Of a stretch of DNA of 64,000 nt, positions 61,310-64,000 are shown one piece after another. Within the stretch, counting starts at the first letter, position 1. The number at the start of each line of letters is the position of its first letter. Below the pieces are notes generated by a model. The model was not told the origin of the DNA and did no database searches. It was given only the letters and a program-made list of their open reading frames with translations. Source of the stretch: Ceratodon purpureus (Eukaryota > Streptophyta > Bryopsida > Pseudoditrichales > Ditrichaceae); contig CM026424.1 in the NCBI GenBank assembly GCA_014871385.1, positions 11,503,115 to 11,567,114 on the forward strand, given 5' to 3'. The position numbers and the translations under genes were made by a program.

Positions 61310-64000
61310 ATGAAAACACCTCTAGATGTTCAATGCAACGCTCTGCCCATGATGGTGGTGACTAGTGGGAGTTGTTGTCATGCTCCGCCTTATCGCGGGT
61401 TATCAAGTTATGAGGGCCTCAGAGAATCGCCGAGGGGCAAGGGATGGTGCATAAACTTAGTCAAGAAGGAGAATTTAAGACTTGCCAGTCTTGCGGGAAC
61501 AAGGATTAGCCACAAGAATTTGCTTAAATTCAGATATCAAGGAAGCTCACTATGCGTCACAGGAAACTACTCCTCCATCACTAGCCCAGAATTATGTACA
61601 CCTTTTAGGAAGACATTGCTTGTTAAAAGTTCGAGAGGAAGATTTGGAAAACGATATCAAGAGAGAGTAGAGAGATCCTGGGTAAGGTGTCATGCGCAAG
61701 GAGGATCTAGGGAAACTCATGAAAAGCAAATTCTAAACCGTAGCGGCGGTGCAAAGCAATCAGAACCTACTGGAAGAGTTGTACCTTTGAAAGATACAGG
61801 GGAAACCAGCGGCCAAGGAAGTTCTACGCTGTTTTACCAATCACAGGGGGAGGTGTTGGGGGGTGGGATATCTAATTCAGAATATCAAAACATTCAGGAT
61901 CTTAAGTTTTCTGGTGACATGTGGGAGGGCGACTCGGGACCTCAGGTCTTAGATCTACAGGTTGGTTAACACCATTGTTTGGCATGTGAAATTTGTTTAT
62001 GCTCCATTTCTCAGTTTCAAGTATTGGTATCATATGAAGTTTGTGTTGTGATTGTTGTTTTTGTTGTACTTTGTATTCAGTTATTAAGTTTAATCCCTTT
62101 TTTACACAAATCGAGATAGCCGGTGAGGCCAAGAGTTATCTGTAGCCAGGTAGATGAGCTTATAAGGTTGCTGACGACCTTGCATTTTACCTTAAACTAG
62201 GATGAGGCATAGAAGTTTGGAATGATCACTCAGTGCTGCAGAATAGAGCATTACTCAAGTTCTAATTATGTGTCCGTCTTACTGTTTGCTTTTTGAAACT
62301 GCGCAGAGAGCGTTGTACTGGTTCGGTTGTCTTTCCAAGCGCACAGAATTAACAGCGTAAGGGCTCCTAAAGTTTCTCAATCTGCTCAACAAACAAAGTC
62401 ATTCAGCTTGGAGATTCATTTATTTATATGAATTTTATTTGGATCTAAATGCGGTAGCTAAGATGCTTTTTGTATCCAGTTATTTTGGACCAGAGACGAA
62501 GAGGGCATTGCAACAGTTTCAAATTGCGCATGGAGTGCCGGGTACTGGTGCTTGGGGTTCCTCGTCTCGCCAAGCTTTGTGGAAGTTACTCAGTGAAGAA
62601 AGCTCGTTATTGTCTGTGAGTGTTCTCCATTCCCTGGGACATATACTGGTATATTGTACTAGGATTTGAAGTATATAGTTTCTTTAGTTTGCTTTGAAGT
62701 CATCATCAGGAATCATCGTGAGAGTGTCAGTTTTGAGCTATGTCTCCTCCTTTTACCTGATCATTGGCTCCATAGTTCTGCAAGGTTGGCTAGAGAAATG
62801 ATTTTTTGAAACCTGTTTTGTACTGTGGATGTATGACGGTTCTTATGTATTTGTCAGGACTATACGCCATGTATTGTCTATTTTAAAGTTTCAGCATAAT
62901 GGAGGAAATGGCCTGATCTTCTTACGAATTGACTTCTTGCAGAGAGGAGAAAGCAATGTGTATAGTGACTTGCACGAACCAGTTTCCACTTCTGTTGACT
63001 ATGTTAATACAGGAGGGACAGATGTTGGCATACGTGTATCAGAGCTTCTAAACGACATGAGTGCCCACAGTCAAGGTTCGCTATCTGCTCATATTGTTTT
63101 CTTATTTCTACGATTAGGAGACAATGTTGAAGGTGGGGGATGTGGCGTGTCTAGTGGGGTGGTACTGTGTAGAACACCGAGCGTACAGCATATATAGTGG
63201 ACTAAAATATTATAGAACACCAGGTGTACAGAAGTCTTGCTGTCCACTTTGGTCATTTTATTTTGATCGAATGTCTAGCGTTGAAATAAATATTAACAAT
63301 GATTTAATGTCTTGCCATTGCCTCGATTTGCACACAGAGAGTGAAGTTCTATAGTTCCTAGCTTAGATGGAAACATAGATGATGAATTTTAGTTTCTGGT
63401 TGAAATGATTAGTCGAAGGCCTTGTTGCCCAACTGCAGCACGATGTAAATTTCCCTAGGTTCTGCAGATACTCTTCAGAGCAACTCCTGTCCCTGTTCTT
63501 GTAAATCTGTTAACTGTAGTTGTCTTTAATGAGAGATATTGACTCAACAGAATCATACTGACCCATGTTTCTTGTATTACAGAATTTATGTCAACCTTGT
63601 CCTCTGCACCGTATTGGAGACATGTGCCTACCATTGTTCCTAGAAATGCTGCATTATTTGGACTTCTCTTTGGGTTGCTGGTGGCCCTTTTCGGTCTCGG
63701 ATACTCAGTTGTAGGGTTGTTCTCTAGGCAACATGAGCAAGAAGGGCAATCAGTAAGACGAAGGGTTTTAAGAGCAAGTTGGCGTGATGACATGAGTGGC
63801 ACTTCCTCCTCAAAGTCGAGAAGGCATCTTGACATGTTTCCAGGTTTAGATTTACCTGCAGTTGGAGAAGAGGATTTTAAGTATCGGCTTCGTTCGAAAT
63901 CAAAGCCTAGTTCAACGAATGGTGCTGGGCGTACAGATCGCTTGATACTATACGGAGGGCAGGTTCTTGTGGGGGATGAAACACCCAGTCACGTGTATCC
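61310..64000 (+). CDS. Plastid-type protein with peptidoglycan-binding-like domain and one membrane segment, partial
   Basis: Exons 61310-61960, 62307-62356, 62480-62615, 62943-63075 and 63583-64000 (continuing beyond the window) are in phase. Residues 1-140 are basic, Ser-rich and acid-poor, as in a chloroplast transit peptide. Residues about 218-265 read RALYWFGCLSKRTEL, YFGPETKRALQQFQIAHGV and GAWGSSSRQALWKLL, the PG_binding_1 fold. A hydrophobic segment follows (ALFGLLFGLLVALFGLGYSV), then a basic Ser/Arg-rich stretch. Plant plastid proteins with this domain exist, and moss plastids have peptidoglycan, but I do not recognise this family and claim no function. The start is the first ATG in the long exon; upstream leader exons are likely. 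Confidence 0.72.

Noticed and set aside
1-64000. tRNA, rRNA or snRNA genes
   Set aside because: No cloverleaf B-box context or recognisable structural-RNA core was found by eye; a covariance-model scan would be needed to exclude small ones.

Overview
The window is nuclear DNA of a land plant. It has GT-AG introns, plant-only families (an ILR3-type bHLH factor, an MRL7-type plastid protein) and AT-rich, transposon-filled spacers. Two genes belong to motile cilia (dynein assembly factor DNAAF5 and a kinesin-9), so the plant should make swimming sperm. With a remnant of a fungal-type HET gene and a plastid-type peptidoglycan-binding-domain protein, this points to a bryophyte, most likely a moss. 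That assignment is inference; no species is claimed. All exon models come from reading frames, splice consensus and phase checks by eye, without transcripts.

Layout. 1-8.5 kb: three ordinary plus-strand genes, a secreted GDSL/SGNH hydrolase (5 exons, 405 aa), a SINA-type RING ubiquitin ligase (296 aa) and a bHLH factor close to Arabidopsis ILR3 (239 aa). 8.5-12.9 kb: spacer with no supported gene.

12.96-29.07 kb: one 16,107-bp DNA transposon with 68-bp terminal inverted repeats and a perfect 10-bp target-site duplication. It carries two divergent genes with TATA boxes back to back. The right-hand gene encodes a Mutator-like transposase with a C-terminal SWIM finger. The left-hand gene (12 exons, about 1,390 codons) encodes a large protein with a ParB-like DGNHR motif and a permuted (beta-class) DNA-methylase-like fold whose catalytic motif is altered. 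Nine copies of the palindrome CTCGGATCCGAG lie inside the element, several embedded in larger hairpins. This transposon is the most unusual object in the window.

29.1-36.6 kb: transposon graveyard, with a piggyBac-type transposase relic and a complete but decayed PIF/Harbinger element (3,064 bp, TAA duplication, both genes broken). 36.6-38.5 kb: AT-rich spacer and a CATC minisatellite.

38.5-57.0 kb: DNAAF5 (plus), a broken HET-domain fragment (minus), an MRL7/SVR4-like plastid thioredoxin-fold protein (minus) and a complete 17-exon kinesin-9 (plus). MRL7-like and kinesin-9 start head to head. 57.5-59.6 kb: a 901-bp piggyBac-like MITE with TTAA duplication, a 92-nt near-perfect hairpin and a 481-bp foldback. 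59.6-64 kb: GC-rich leader and the first five coding exons of a plastid-type protein with a peptidoglycan-binding-like domain and a transmembrane segment, running off the window.
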